A stretch of DNA of 22,425 nucleotides from a virus. The notes beneath the pieces are model-generated. The model searched no databases. It saw only the letters and a program-made list of their open reading frames with translations, and was not told where the DNA came from. Shown piece by piece: positions 7,738 to 14,960 of the stretch (positions are counted from its first letter, which is position 1; each line of letters opens with the position of its first letter). Made by a program: the position numbers and the translations under genes. The stretch covers positions 1-22,425 of the IMG/VR virus record IMGVR_UViG_3300046524_000262. One strand, written 5' to 3'.

Positions 7738-7968
7738 ATGCACCGTACGCGAGTGGTGGTACTTGTCGGTGTGTTCGCTTTGTTGGTGGGCAACTACATG
7801 GACAGATTCACCGATTACTTCGAAAGCACTTATGCGGATTACGTAGGCACCGTGGCCGGCGTGTATTGCCGGGCACCTGCAGAGTTGCGTGACACGCTCC
7901 GTCAGATCATCGATGCAAATACGGCTCCCAACAAAATCCGCGTGGAGTGCGCTGCCGATGCCCTTTAG
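7738..7968 (+). CDS. Small membrane-anchored protein, lysis-cassette candidate
   Basis: This 76-residue protein starts MHRTR followed by one hydrophobic segment (about residues 6-19, VVVLVGVFALLVG). A polar tail with two cysteines (C44, C71) follows, which would suit a periplasmic disulfide. The start ATG 7738 is one base after the peptidase stop, and the gene overlaps the DUF1353 start by 11 bases. No lipobox is visible, so it is not an obvious outer-membrane spanin. Its size, single transmembrane segment and position suggest a holin or spanin-like role, but I do not recognise the family. Confidence 0.65.
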   Translation: MHRTRVVVLVGVFALLVGNYMDRFTDYFESTYADYVGTVAGVYCRAPAELRDTLRQIIDANTAPNKIRVECAADAL

Positions 7969-8320
7969 AAGCGACCTGATCGTCAAGGCTGTAAACGGTT
8001 CGGCCCTGTGGGATCTGGTCCGACCGCTGTTCTTCGTGACTGCCGACGGTCGGCCGGTGACGGTGCCAGCAGGCTATCGCACGGATCTGGCCAGCGTGCC
8101 GCGTCCGGTGTGGTGGCTGGTGCCGCGTGACGATGAACTGGCCCGCCGGCCTGCCGTGGTGCACGACTACCTCTACACCCACCTGACCCGCAAATTCACC
8201 AAAGCCGAAGCCGACCTGGTGTTTTACCAGGCCCTGCAAGAAGAGGGCATGCACAAGCCTCTGGCCTGGCTGATGTACAGCGCGGTCCGCATCGGCGGCC
8301 GTGGCAACTGGAGCGCATGA
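7958..8320 (+). CDS. DUF1353 protein
   Basis: This 120-residue protein matches DUF1353, a small phage/prophage family of unknown biochemistry often found next to lysis or tail genes. Key features are GYRTDLASVPRPVWW (about 39-53), AVVHDYLY (about 68-75), ADLVFYQAL (about 86-94) and a closing YSAVRIGG. The conserved Asp, His and Asp in these motifs suggest a metal or catalytic site, which is inference only. I chose ATG 7958, inside the end of the previous gene, because it gives the family-typical N-terminus; the frame is open further upstream without a better start. Confidence 0.85.
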   Translation: MPFRSDLIVKAVNGSALWDLVRPLFFVTADGRPVTVPAGYRTDLASVPRPVWWLVPRDDELARRPAVVHDYLYTHLTRKFTKAEADLVFYQALQEEGMHKPLAWLMYSAVRIGGRGNWSA

Positions 8321-8321
8321 C

Positions 8322-8579
8322 ATGGAGTTAAACCCGCTGACCGTCAGCGTCTTGCTGGTGCTGACCGAACTCGCCCTGACCGGCGTACTGGGCTTTCAGG
8401 TTTACCTGTTCAAGCAGGTCAGCGCGGCTCGCCGCGAGCACCTGGAGCTGCGCCTGTATATGGCCCAGAACTATGTGAGCAACGAGCAATTCGACAAGGT
8501 CATTTCCCGGCTGGAGACCCGCTTGGAAAACCACCTCGATACCTATTTTCGCAACCTCAACAAGAGAGCCAACGCATGA
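8322..8579 (+). CDS. Small membrane protein with coiled-coil tail, holin/spanin candidate
   Basis: This 85-residue protein has one strong transmembrane helix (about residues 6-29, LTVSVLLVLTELALTGVLGFQV). An Arg/Glu-rich amphipathic region (about 33-80) likely forms a coiled coil (SAARREHLELRLYMAQNY, then RLETRLENHLDTYF). One TM helix with a long helical tail is what inner-membrane spanins and some holins look like. The frame is open from GTG 8301, but ATG 8322 begins right after the DUF1353 stop. It overlaps the tail chaperone start (ATGA). The function is inferred from topology and position only. Confidence 0.65.
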   Translation: MELNPLTVSVLLVLTELALTGVLGFQVYLFKQVSAARREHLELRLYMAQNYVSNEQFDKVISRLETRLENHLDTYFRNLNKRANA

Positions 8580-8866
8580 CTGACGTAAATCGCGACATCA
8601 CCCTGGAAGTGGGCGACACCGAATTCAAATTCCGCCTGACCCCGGCGGACGTGACCAAGTACTTCAATGCCACCACCAACAGCAACAAGGTCGCCCCGGC
8701 CAACAACTTGTTGGTGAACACCGTTGACCAGGAACAACGCGCTTCGCTCAAGCCGCTGCTGGGCAACCCGATCACCGTGATGGAACTGGCCGGCGCGCTG
8801 CTCGAGGAGTACTCGCCGAACCTTGAAATCGTCGTAAAAAAGTCCTCAGCCACGCTGACAGCCTGA
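8576..8866 (+). CDS. Tail assembly chaperone, short (zero-frame) form
   Basis: This 96-residue protein sits directly before the tape measure gene, where contractile- and long-tailed phages encode chaperones (P2 E, lambda G). It reads MTDVNRDITLEVGDTEFKF, then a beta/alpha body, and ends at TGA 8864-8866 shortly after a slippery A AAA AAG. The N-terminal EVGDTEFKFRLTPADV resembles known phage tail chaperones. Position and the frameshift signal make the role likely. It is the major product; the longer form is listed separately. Confidence 0.85.
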   Translation: MTDVNRDITLEVGDTEFKFRLTPADVTKYFNATTNSNKVAPANNLLVNTVDQEQRASLKPLLGNPITVMELAGALLEEYSPNLEIVVKKSSATLTA

Positions 8867-9030
8867 AGGAAGACGCACTGGGCCAGTTGATGGCCCTGAA
8901 TGCTCGCTGGCTACCTGGCGCCGAACCCTCGATTGAAAACATGGGGGTGGCCAAGTGGCTGGAAGACGAACACTGGCGCCGCATGGAGATCGCCGTTGCC
9001 AACGGCATCGCCTTCGCGCTGAACGGATAG
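8576..9030 (+). CDS. Tail assembly chaperone, long form made by programmed -1 frameshift
   Basis: Reading the slippery heptamer A AAA AAG (8836-8842) with a -1 shift continues at GTC 8842 through 62 further codons to TAG 9028-9030. This gives a 151-residue fusion, close to the P2 E+E' form (142 residues). The extension (VLSHADSLKEDALGQLMALN, then WLEDEHWRRMEIAVANG) is protein-like, and no stop occurs in it. The -1 frame has no good independent start there. In this family the short and long forms at a fixed ratio help load the tape measure. The extension ends 6 bases before the tape measure ATG. Confidence 0.85.
8836..8858 (+). promoter_or_regulatory. -1 ribosomal frameshift site: slippery heptamer and short hairpin
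   Basis: The heptamer AAAAAAG (8836-8842) is phased as A AAA AAG relative to the chaperone frame, identical to the dnaX slippery site. A 5-base-pair hairpin TCAGC-CAC-GCTGA (8846-8858) follows after a 3-base spacer, which is shorter than usual. Both elements lie before the zero-frame stop at 8864. Confidence 0.8.
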
Positions 9031-9036
9031 ATATCA

Positions 9037-11151
9037 ATGGCTGACCGCGCTGCCCGCCTGGCTTTCATCCTCAGTCTGACCGACAAGGTCAGCGCGCCCC
9101 TGGGCAAGGTGAAAACCAGCTTTTCCGACTTGGCCAACCAGGGCCAGGAGAACATCAAACAGGTGGGCATCGGCCTGGCCGGGATGGTGGGCGCCGGCGT
9201 GGCCATTACCGAATCGCTGCAACCCGCGCTCGAGATGAATCGGGCGTTGGGGCAGGTCCGATCGCTGGGTGTGGCGGAAGACGCCCTGGACTCGCTGAAC
9301 AGGAAGGCGCTGGAGTTCTCGGTGGCCTACGGCACGCACGCCAATGAGTTCGTCGAGTCGGCCTATAGCATTTCCGGGGCCATCCAAGGACTGACCGGCG
9401 AACAGCTGGCCACCTTCACCAACACCAGCAACCTGTTGGCCAAGGCCACCAAAGCCGACGCGGGGACCATGGGTGAGTACCTGGGCACCATGTACAACCT
9501 GTTCAAGACCCAGGCCGATGCGATCGGCAAAGACACCTGGGTGGAAAAACTCGGCGGCCAGACCGCGTTGGCAACCAAGCTGTTTCGCACCAACGGCGAT
9601 CAGCTCAAAGACGCGTTCAAGGAAGTCGGCGCGATCGCCACCAGTTTCGGCGTCGACCTGGCTGAACAGTTCGCGGTGATCGGGAGCCTGAGCAGCACCA
9701 TGGAAGGTGGTGATGCCGGCGGTCGCTACAAGGCGTTCTTTGAAAACGCCTCGGCCGGCGCCGAAAAACTGGGGCTCAAATTGACGGACCAGCAGGGCAA
9801 GATGCTGCCGATCCTGGATGTCCTGGACAAACTGCAGGGCAAACTGGGTGACCTGAACAGTGCCTCAGCCAGTGCGAAGCTGCTGGAGGCGTTCGGCGGT
9901 GAGGGCGCCCAGGTGATCGGCGCGCTGGCCAAGGACACAGACCGGCTCAAGAACGGGCTCGATCAACTGGGCAAGGTCCGAGGGCTGGAAAGCGCCGAGC
10001 AGATGGCAAAGGCCATGGTCGATCCGTGGCAACAGTTCGGCGCCGCCGTCCAGGCGCTGCGCATCGCCTTCGGCCAGTCGCTGATCCCGTTGCTGACACC
10101 GCTGATGGATCGGCTGGTGGGCATTGCCTCAACGTTGACCCGGTGGACTCAGCTGTTCCCCAACATCACCCGCGTGATCGGCATCGTTGTCCTGGTCATC
10201 CTCGGCCTTGCCGGCGTGATGGCCACGATGACGGCCGTTGTCGGGCTGAGCAAGCTGGTCTGGTTGTCCCTGGTCACGATCTGGAAAGTGCTGACCTGGA
10301 CGGGCTTTCGCAGCATCGCCATGTTCCTGGTTCACACCGTGATGATCAGCGCCTTCATCGTCGGCTTGGTCGCCATGTACACGTGGATGGGCATCGTCCG
10401 GGGCGCGATGTTGCTCTGGCAGGGCGCTATCTGGCTGGTCAATGCCGCCATGCTGGCCAACCCGATACTGCTGATTATCGCTGGCATTGTCGCCTTGGTC
10501 GCACTGGTCGTGGCGGCGGTCGTGTACTGGGACCAGTGGACGGCGGCGCTGATGAACACGGCGGCCTTCAAGTGGGTTTCCGATCAGCTGCAGCAGCTGT
10601 CGGACTGGTTCGGCTCGATGGGTGGATGGTCAGACATGGCCAGCGCGGCCTGGAACGGTATTGTCTCGATCTTCAAGAGCGCCATCAGCGGTCTGATCGA
10701 GATGCTGAACAAAATTCCTGGTGTGGAGATCGATGCCAAGTTTGGCGAGATGCCCAACGCTTCGAACCTGCCGGCCCTGCCGCAGATCCCGGCTCCGCTT
10801 GGCGATCAGGCTGAACAGACCCGCCAGCGGCTCAAGATCCCCGCCGTGGAAACCGGTACCAAGCTCGGCGAGATGCCCAAGGCGTTGAACCTGCCGGCAC
10901 AGCCGCAGATCTCGGCCTCGCTCGGCGACCAGGTGGAACAGACCCGCCAGCGGCTCAAGGCCGACACCGTGGGCATTTCCCCAACCAGCGCGACGTCGGT
11001 GCCCCAGGGCGGGTTGTTGCGCAGCATCCAGAACACCACGACGCAGACCCAGAACAACGGTACCCACGTCGAGAAGATCGAGATCCACACAACCAAGCCC
11101 ATGAGCCAGCTGGAGCTGGAAAGCATGATGAGTATGGCGGTGAGTGGATGA
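9037..11151 (+). CDS. Tail tape measure protein
   Basis: This 704-residue protein sets tail length and is ejected with the DNA. It begins ADRAARLAFILSLTDKVSAP, a typical TP901-type tape measure start. The central region (about 60-330, ending near LIPLLTPLMDRL at about 348) is alpha-helical, as in the phage tail tape measure (TP901) domain. Three to four hydrophobic segments lie at about 380-405, 427-455 and 478-500, as in many tape measures that insert in the host membrane. The C-terminal part carries two in-frame copies of a 41-residue unit (see repeat 10714-10959). The start ATG 9037 follows the chaperone frameshift stop by six bases. It overlaps the next gene by four bases. Confidence 0.94.
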   Translation: MADRAARLAFILSLTDKVSAPLGKVKTSFSDLANQGQENIKQVGIGLAGMVGAGVAITESLQPALEMNRALGQVRSLGVAEDALDSLNRKALEFSVAYGTHANEFVESAYSISGAIQGLTGEQLATFTNTSNLLAKATKADAGTMGEYLGTMYNLFKTQADAIGKDTWVEKLGGQTALATKLFRTNGDQLKDAFKEVGAIATSFGVDLAEQFAVIGSLSSTMEGGDAGGRYKAFFENASAGAEKLGLKLTDQQGKMLPILDVLDKLQGKLGDLNSASASAKLLEAFGGEGAQVIGALAKDTDRLKNGLDQLGKVRGLESAEQMAKAMVDPWQQFGAAVQALRIAFGQSLIPLLTPLMDRLVGIASTLTRWTQLFPNITRVIGIVVLVILGLAGVMATMTAVVGLSKLVWLSLVTIWKVLTWTGFRSIAMFLVHTVMISAFIVGLVAMYTWMGIVRGAMLLWQGAIWLVNAAMLANPILLIIAGIVALVALVVAAVVYWDQWTAALMNTAAFKWVSDQLQQLSDWFGSMGGWSDMASAAWNGIVSIFKSAISGLIEMLNKIPGVEIDAKFGEMPNASNLPALPQIPAPLGDQAEQTRQRLKIPAVETGTKLGEMPKALNLPAQPQISASLGDQVEQTRQRLKADTVGISPTSATSVPQGGLLRSIQNTTTQTQNNGTHVEKIEIHTTKPMSQLELESMMSMAVSG
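10714..10959 (+). repeat. 123-bp in-frame tandem duplication in the tape measure gene
   Basis: Two consecutive 41-codon units (10714-10836, 10837-10959) encode IPGVEIDAKFGEMPNASNLP... and IPAVETGTKLGEMPKALNLP..., both ending DQ(A/V)EQTRQRLK. They match at most positions and have no indel between copies. The DNA copies also align closely, pointing to a fairly recent duplication. Confidence 0.9.
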
Positions 11152-11465
11152 GTCTCTACATCGACCTGCTGATCACCAACAACGACCTGACGCTGGACCC
11201 GTCCAACCAGCCCGTCTTGGTGGACGACCGGGCCAGCATCGCCCAGGACATCGCGCACATGATCCGCGAAAGCGGGCTGCTGGTGACGCTGGTTGCCGAG
11301 CGCAATCGGTTCCGCCAGGCGGACTGCATCCAGCAGCTGGAGCTGCTCGTGGAAAACGATGAGCGCCTTGTGCCTGGAACCACCCGTTTCATCAAGCAAG
11401 AGCCGGGGCAGTACCTGGTCACCGCAAAAACAGTCGCATTTGGATCTGTCGAGGTAGTGCTGTGA
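11148..11465 (+). CDS. DUF2590 protein, probable gp25/gpW-like baseplate wedge protein
   Basis: This 105-residue protein matches the DUF2590 family found in HP1/K139-type phages, here between the tape measure and baseplate J. Family-like features are DLLITNNDLTLDPSNQPVLV (about 5-24), IAQDIAHMIRESGLLVTL (about 30-47) and the closing GTTRFIKQEPGQYLVTAK. The SIAQDIAHMIRESG pattern recalls gp25/gpW-type wedge proteins, which normally sit just before gpJ. That role is inferred from position and pattern. Starts and ends overlap neighbours by four bases. Confidence 0.82.
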   Translation: MSLYIDLLITNNDLTLDPSNQPVLVDDRASIAQDIAHMIRESGLLVTLVAERNRFRQADCIQQLELLVENDERLVPGTTRFIKQEPGQYLVTAKTVAFGSVEVVL

Positions 11466-12637
11466 GTGATGTCGATTTCAAACAGGCGCTGAGCGATGCC
11501 GGCATTCCGATGACGGAAGCCAAATTGCGCGCCGCATGGGAGGCCGAGGTAGTTGCCCAGGGCAGCAAACTGAGCAACACCAGCGCCTGGTCGCCGTTCT
11601 GGCGCGTGATCACCGCTCTGGTCACCAAACCGGTGATGTGGCTGCTCGAGTTCATTGCCGGCACCGTACTACCGAATTTTTTCGTCAAGACCGCGATCGG
11701 CGCCTGGCTGGATATGCTGGCCTGGCAGGTCAACGTGACCCGTAAGGAAGCGACCAAGGCGGCGGGCTTGCTCCTATTCACCAGGAGCGCGATCGCCGGC
11801 ACGCTGGAAGTCCCGGCCGGTACCCGGGTCCAGTCGATCGCCATCAATGGCAACGTCTACGTGATGGTGACCAAGACGGCCATGGTGTTCGCCGATGGCC
11901 AGGCACAGTTGCTGGTGCCGGCCGAAGCCAGCGCAGCGGGCAGTGGTTTCAACCTGGCACCGGGTTACTACTCGATCTTGCCTGAGCCGGTACCGGGCGT
12001 GATTCAGGTGGTCAATGCTGACGGCTGGCTGACCCAGCCCGGGGCGGATGTTGAGACGGACGACGACCTGCGCCTGCGCACCCGCAACCAGTTTTCGGCG
12101 GTCAACCAGTGGCACACCGACGCGGTTTACCGCGCCATGATCGCCGCCTTTCCGGGCGTCCAGGCCGACGGCATCTACTTCGAACACGGGGCGCCCCGTG
12201 GCCCGGGCAGCGCTAATGCCTATGTGTTGTTCGAAGCCGATTCACCGGCGGACACCTACCTCGCCCAGATCAACAACTACATCCGCGACCAGGGCAACCA
12301 TGGTCACGGCGATGACCTGGTCGTCATGCAGATGCCGGAAACCCAGCACCTGGTGCAGCTGACCGTTTGGCCCAAGGCCGAAGTCGGTACCGAACGCTGG
12401 GATGCACTGAAGTCCGACATCGAGCTCTACGTCCGAGCGGCCTTTCGCGAGAGCACGCCTCGCGACTATCAACCGACGCTGACCCATCCGCAGTCGCGCT
12501 TTTCCTTCAGCCGCTTGGGCGAGGAGCTGCACCAGCAGTTCACCGGCATCGATTCGCTGCATTTCGGCAACGCGGACATCCTTTCCGAGTTGACGATTCC
12601 GCGGCTGTCCGGCGTGGAGATCCTGCAAGGTGCTTAA
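11462..12637 (+). CDS. J: Baseplate protein J-like
   Basis: This 391-residue protein belongs to the Baseplate_J family (P2 gpJ, Mu gp47, T4 gp6-like). It forms the baseplate wedge that triggers sheath contraction. Recognisable segments include WLDMLAWQVNVTRKEATKAAG (about 81-101), the GTRVQS region (about 120) and the GADVETDDDLRLRTRNQFSA motif (about 193-212), where E-D/D-L-R is a family hallmark. The start is GTG 11462 overlapping the previous stop (GTGA), so translation is probably coupled. It overlaps the next gene by eight bases. Confidence 0.93.
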   Translation: MSDVDFKQALSDAGIPMTEAKLRAAWEAEVVAQGSKLSNTSAWSPFWRVITALVTKPVMWLLEFIAGTVLPNFFVKTAIGAWLDMLAWQVNVTRKEATKAAGLLLFTRSAIAGTLEVPAGTRVQSIAINGNVYVMVTKTAMVFADGQAQLLVPAEASAAGSGFNLAPGYYSILPEPVPGVIQVVNADGWLTQPGADVETDDDLRLRTRNQFSAVNQWHTDAVYRAMIAAFPGVQADGIYFEHGAPRGPGSANAYVLFEADSPADTYLAQINNYIRDQGNHGHGDDLVVMQMPETQHLVQLTVWPKAEVGTERWDALKSDIELYVRAAFRESTPRDYQPTLTHPQSRFSFSRLGEELHQQFTGIDSLHFGNADILSELTIPRLSGVEILQGA

Positions 12638-13238
12638 GCTCAGTCTGCCTTTCTGGCTCGACGGCATCGAGCTGGCCAAGCTCAAGGCCGCTGCCCAATC
12701 CTGGTGGGAAAAAGCCGAGGACTGGTTGCGCTGGCCGCTGCTGCAGCTGGACGCCGAAACCTGCCATATCAATGTGCTCGACTTGCTGGCCTGGCAGCGC
12801 GATATCCAGCGCTTCCATGGCGAGCCTGAGCGCCTGTATCGCCTGCGGGTCAAGTACGCGTTCATCAATGCCGTCGACGCTGGCAGCACCGCTGGCATGG
12901 TCCGAATTTTCCAACGCCTGGGCGTCGGCTATGTCGAGCTGGAAGAGCGCATCGACGGTCTGGACTGGGACATTGTTCAGTTGCATCTGACCGACAGTCA
13001 GCTGAGCGAAAACCCGGTCCTGCTGCGCGTGTTGATGCAGCAGTACGGCCGCACCTGCCGCCGCTATGACTTCGTCACCATCACGCCGGTGACCCTGAAC
13101 ATCCGCGTTGCCGACTTCAACGATGACCAGCAAACGCTAGTCGCCACCATGGACGACTCCTCGAGCATGGTGGTGATCAACGAGCTGGCTCTGATGACCC
13201 TATTGAACGACCCATTTAGGAGCACCCATGGGAGCTAG
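12630..13238 (+). CDS. I: Tail protein I-like baseplate protein
   Basis: This 202-residue protein follows J and fits the P2 gpI family (T4 gp7-like wedge component). A helical N-terminal region (LDGIELAKLKAAAQSWWEK, then LLDLLAWQRDI-like text) and RLRVKYAFINAVDAGSTAGM (about 71-90) are family-like. The start GTG 12630 is preceded by GGAG at 12616-12619. The stop (TAG 13236) overlaps the fibre gene by 11 bases. Confidence 0.88.
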   Translation: MLKLSLPFWLDGIELAKLKAAAQSWWEKAEDWLRWPLLQLDAETCHINVLDLLAWQRDIQRFHGEPERLYRLRVKYAFINAVDAGSTAGMVRIFQRLGVGYVELEERIDGLDWDIVQLHLTDSQLSENPVLLRVLMQQYGRTCRRYDFVTITPVTLNIRVADFNDDQQTLVATMDDSSSMVVINELALMTLLNDPFRSTHGS

Positions 13239-14754
13239 CATTACCTTTGCCGGCGAGAGCCTTATTGCCCAAAAGCAGGGTGCTCAGCAGGTGCTGGAGG
13301 TTGCCCGGTTTGTGCTGGCCAACGTTCCAGGACTGGACCCGAATGCGGCGGTAAATCGCGCCGGTGCTAAACCGCCTGCCGCACAGATCGTCTACACCGC
13401 CGAGGTCAACCGCAAGGGCTACGTCAGCCCGCGCCAGGTGATCTACAGCCTGATGGTTGGCTCCGATATCGGCGACTGGGATTTCAACTGGATTGGTCTG
13501 GAGACCGCCGAGAACGTCTTGCTGGCCGTGGCTTACGTGCCAGTGCAACAGAAGCGGCGCAACATTCCGCCGCTGCAGATCGGCAACAACATCACCCGCA
13601 ACTTCCTGGTGGAGTTCAACGGTGCCCAGGCGCTGACCGGCTTGACCGTGGATGCCAGCACCTGGCAGCACGACTTTACCGTCAGACTCAACGGCATCGA
13701 TGAGCGCGAGCGTTTCAGCAACCGTGACGTCTTCGGTCGGGCCTGTTTCTACAACGACAGCCTGCAACTGGAGCGCAACAGTCTGGGGCTGTTCCAACTC
13801 AAGCCCGGTATGGCCTACGTCGAAGGCATTCGGGTGGCATTGGCCGACGCGACGTTGGTGCAATTGCCGGCGCTACCTGCCAAGGCGTGGCTGGATGTTT
13901 ACCTGGCTCACGTGGGCAGCGATGTCGTTGCGGCCTGGAAGGTCGTATTCGGCGCCAATAAAGCCGATTACCAGGACAGCAATGGGCATTGGCATTACGT
14001 GGTGGAGCTGGCCAGCATCGCGGCCACCGCCGTCATCACCGATCAGCGTGTGAGCCAGCCGATCGCTACCGACTTGGTGAACTACTTAGCGGCCCGCAAT
14101 GGCGACTACCCGAACCTGCGCGCCCGGGCGACCACCAAGGATGACGTTGACCTGGGCAACCTGCCGAACGCGAAAAGTGATGATCCCGCGAGCGACAGCA
14201 GCGAAGTGCTGGCCACCACCAAAGCCCTGCAAACGCTCAGGACCACGGTGGATAACGCTCTGCGGGGAATGGTCTCGCACTTCGCGATGGCATCCCCGCC
14301 AGCCGGATGGCTTAGGGCCAATGGGGCGTGGGTGTCCCGGACGGCCTACGCAGATCTCTTCAGCCGCATTGGTACCACACACGGCGCGGGCGACGGATCC
14401 ACGACGTTCAGTCTTCCGGATCTACGCGGAGAGTTCATCCGAGGCTGGGACGACAGTAGGGGGGTGGATCCGGGTCGTGCTTTGGGCGGTTGGGCTCCCA
14501 GCCAGAACGCTTCGCACATCCACGACGGGACCGTCGGCAAAGGCGGTAAGCACTCCCACGTCCTCAATTTGAAGCTCGACCGAGGTCCAGGTGACGACGG
14601 CAATGCCCTCTGGGGCGACGAGTCGTACTACGGCGAAGGTGCCGTGACTACGGAAGTAGACGGCGAACATGACCACCCGCTCACCATCCAGCCATCCGGC
14701 GGCAGCGAAGCACGGCCGCGCAGCATCGCGCTACTCGCCTGCATCAAATACTGA
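13228..14754 (+). CDS. Tail fibre protein with C-terminal collar domain
   Basis: This 508-residue fibre follows J and I, the usual fibre position. The N-terminal part (about 1-150, including KGYVSPRQVIYSLMVGSDIG) resembles the P2-type tail fibre attachment domain. A long central part precedes a phage tail collar domain (about 350-420: GWLRANGAWVSRTAYADLFSRI, then TTFSLPDLRGEFIRGWD). The C-terminal segment has three HxH pairs (H430/H432, H442/H444, H481/H483), as seen in metal-binding fibre tips. It ends with RSIALLACIKY, a typical collar-fibre C-terminus. TAGGAG lies 6 bases upstream of ATG 13228. Confidence 0.9.
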   Translation: MGASITFAGESLIAQKQGAQQVLEVARFVLANVPGLDPNAAVNRAGAKPPAAQIVYTAEVNRKGYVSPRQVIYSLMVGSDIGDWDFNWIGLETAENVLLAVAYVPVQQKRRNIPPLQIGNNITRNFLVEFNGAQALTGLTVDASTWQHDFTVRLNGIDERERFSNRDVFGRACFYNDSLQLERNSLGLFQLKPGMAYVEGIRVALADATLVQLPALPAKAWLDVYLAHVGSDVVAAWKVVFGANKADYQDSNGHWHYVVELASIAATAVITDQRVSQPIATDLVNYLAARNGDYPNLRARATTKDDVDLGNLPNAKSDDPASDSSEVLATTKALQTLRTTVDNALRGMVSHFAMASPPAGWLRANGAWVSRTAYADLFSRIGTTHGAGDGSTTFSLPDLRGEFIRGWDDSRGVDPGRALGGWAPSQNASHIHDGTVGKGGKHSHVLNLKLDRGPGDDGNALWGDESYYGEGAVTTEVDGEHDHPLTIQPSGGSEARPRSIALLACIKY

Positions 14755-14762
14755 GGTACGAC

Positions 14763-14960
14763 ATGGAAACCAAAACTGTTTACCAAATGGATGATGCGGG
14801 CTTTTACGTCGGCCGCACCGTCGCCGACCTTTCCCCACTTGAAACCGATGTCTGGCTGATCCCACGGGGCTGCGTGACAGTAGCACCACCCAAGGCAACC
14901 GGAGGCAAGGTCGCCAAGTGGGACGGCAGCCGCTGGCTTCTGGTGGAGTTGAGCGCTTGA
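14763..14960 (+). CDS. Small fibre-associated protein
   Basis: This 65-residue protein starts METKTVYQMDDAGFYVGRTVA and contains WLIPRGCV and KWDGSRWLLVE. This pattern is common in small proteins immediately downstream of collar-type fibres in Pseudomonas phages and in the N-terminal part of fibre assembly (Tfa-like) proteins. A fibre-chaperone or fibre-tip role is inferred from pattern and position. The stop overlaps the TTG start of the next gene (TTGA). Confidence 0.75.
   Translation: METKTVYQMDDAGFYVGRTVADLSPLETDVWLIPRGCVTVAPPKATGGKVAKWDGSRWLLVELSA

Noticed and set aside
10026-10814. 262-codon frame inside the tape measure gene, rich in Arg, Gly, His and Pro
   Set aside because: Composition is that of an out-of-frame read of GC-rich DNA, and it overlaps hydrophobic segments of the real gene.
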